DNA from: Gamarada debralockiae | Taxonomy: Eukaryota; Ascomycota; Leotiomycetes; Helotiales; Hyphodiscaceae | Reading direction: 5' to 3' | DNA: 28,984 nucleotides | Assembly (NCBI GenBank): GCA_002803225.1 | Contig: NXFV01001069.1 | Span: 1-28,984, forward strand | Shown here: one piece after another, positions 28,731-28,984 of the stretch | Layout of the letters: the number at the start of each line of letters is the position of its first letter | Numbering within the stretch: position 1 is the stretch's first letter | Notes under the pieces: generated by a model | Told to the model about the DNA's origin: nothing | Database searches by the model: none | The model's input: only the letters and a program-made list of their open reading frames with translations | Program-made: the position numbers and the translations under genes

Positions 28731-28984
28731 TCACTCCCCAGATTCTGTCTTCATGGCCCGACAACACGCCTCCAAAGCCCTGAGAACCCACCCCACCGCC
28801 TTCTCCGCACCGTGTCCTGTGGTATCAAGAGAACAATATGAATCCTAACCCCCTCAACACCTTAAATTTTCGTGGGACCCAAGGAATCCAACAGATCGTG
28901 CGCCCTCATCTCCTCGAGAACTTTCACATCCACTAACTTAGTTTCCCCCCCTTCACCCCCTTCACCCCCTTCACCCCCTTCACC
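28731..28984 (-). CDS. Unidentified protein, C-terminal end only
   Basis: Two exons on the complement: 28879 to the window edge, and 28731-28816. The upstream exon reads a Gly-Glu repeat (GEGGEGGEGGE), then KLVDVKVLEEMRAHDLLDSL. A 62-bp intron (28817-28878, donor GTCCCA, acceptor CACAG) joins it in frame to HGAEKAVGWVLRALEACC and a TGA stop. The donor is weak. Without splicing, the frame would stop at a TAA about 6 codons later. Helical, charged sequence on both sides of the junction supports coding. I do not recognise the family. Confidence 0.55.
28943..28984. repeat. 9-bp tandem repeat (TTCACCCCC) at the window edge
   Basis: The unit CCCCCTTCA is repeated at least four times up to the last base. 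On the minus strand it encodes the in-frame Gly-Glu-Gly repeat of the adjoining gene, so it is a coding minisatellite. It is not a telomere repeat. Confidence 0.8.

Noticed and set aside
28943..28984. Possible telomere or contig-end repeat
   Set aside because: The unit is TTCACCCCC, not TTAGGG/CCCTAA, and it is in frame with coding sequence.
1..28984. CRISPR array or bacterial operon structure
   Set aside because: There are no spaced identical repeats. The only tandem repeats are coding TPR units, short minisatellites and transposon ends, and the gene structure is eukaryotic.

Overview
The window looks like nuclear DNA of a filamentous ascomycete (Pezizomycotina, perhaps Leotiomycetes; the class is a guess). 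The evidence is short GT-AG introns of about 47-88 bp with CTRAY-type branch sites, two fungal-type regulators (one with a Zn2Cys6 cluster, one with a Fungal_trans domain), a NimT/Cdc25 phosphatase, an NLR-type TPR repeat tail, and several small transposon relics. Spliced gene models were built by hand from reading frame, splice consensus and family motifs. No database search was run.

Layout, left to right. (1) 2-1240: 3' end of a TPR-repeat protein with nearly identical 126-bp repeats, followed by a Tc1/mariner-type MITE (1404-1671). (2) 2454-4804: a divergent metabolic pair, a fluoroacetate-dehalogenase-type hydrolase (minus) and a tartrate/D-malate-type dehydrogenase (plus), sharing a 273-bp promoter region. 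(3) 5476-8648: two tail-to-tail regulators. One has the Fungal_trans domain but no visible zinc cluster. The other has a perfect Zn2Cys6 cluster, partly encoded by a 14-nt micro-exon, but no Fungal_trans domain. (4) 9040-11028: a degraded zone with AT-rich repeats, a hephaestin-like multicopper oxidase pseudogene and a fold-back element. (5) 11375-16523: a head-to-head pair, a HeLo-like/pseudokinase gene (minus) and a kinase-Sel1-ankyrin gene (plus). The plus gene carries an in-frame stop at 14408. (6) 16524-21613: about 5 kb with no confident gene. (7) 21614-23439: a four-exon Cdc25 phosphatase. (8) 23440-28730: mostly non-coding, with a pogo-type terminal relic and two tandem, frameshifted coiled-coil paralogs. 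(9) 28731-28984: the 3' end of an unidentified minus-strand gene with a Gly-Glu repeat.

The most interesting possibility is region 5. A membrane-active-type N-terminal domain fused to a kinase fold lacking catalytic residues, divergently paired with a kinase-ankyrin protein whose catalytic residues are present, recalls the architecture of animal MLKL and RIP kinases. The TPR-repeat tail at the left edge belongs to a class linked to fungal non-self recognition. The functional link is inference. The sequence directly shows the domain order, the missing catalytic residues and the premature stop.
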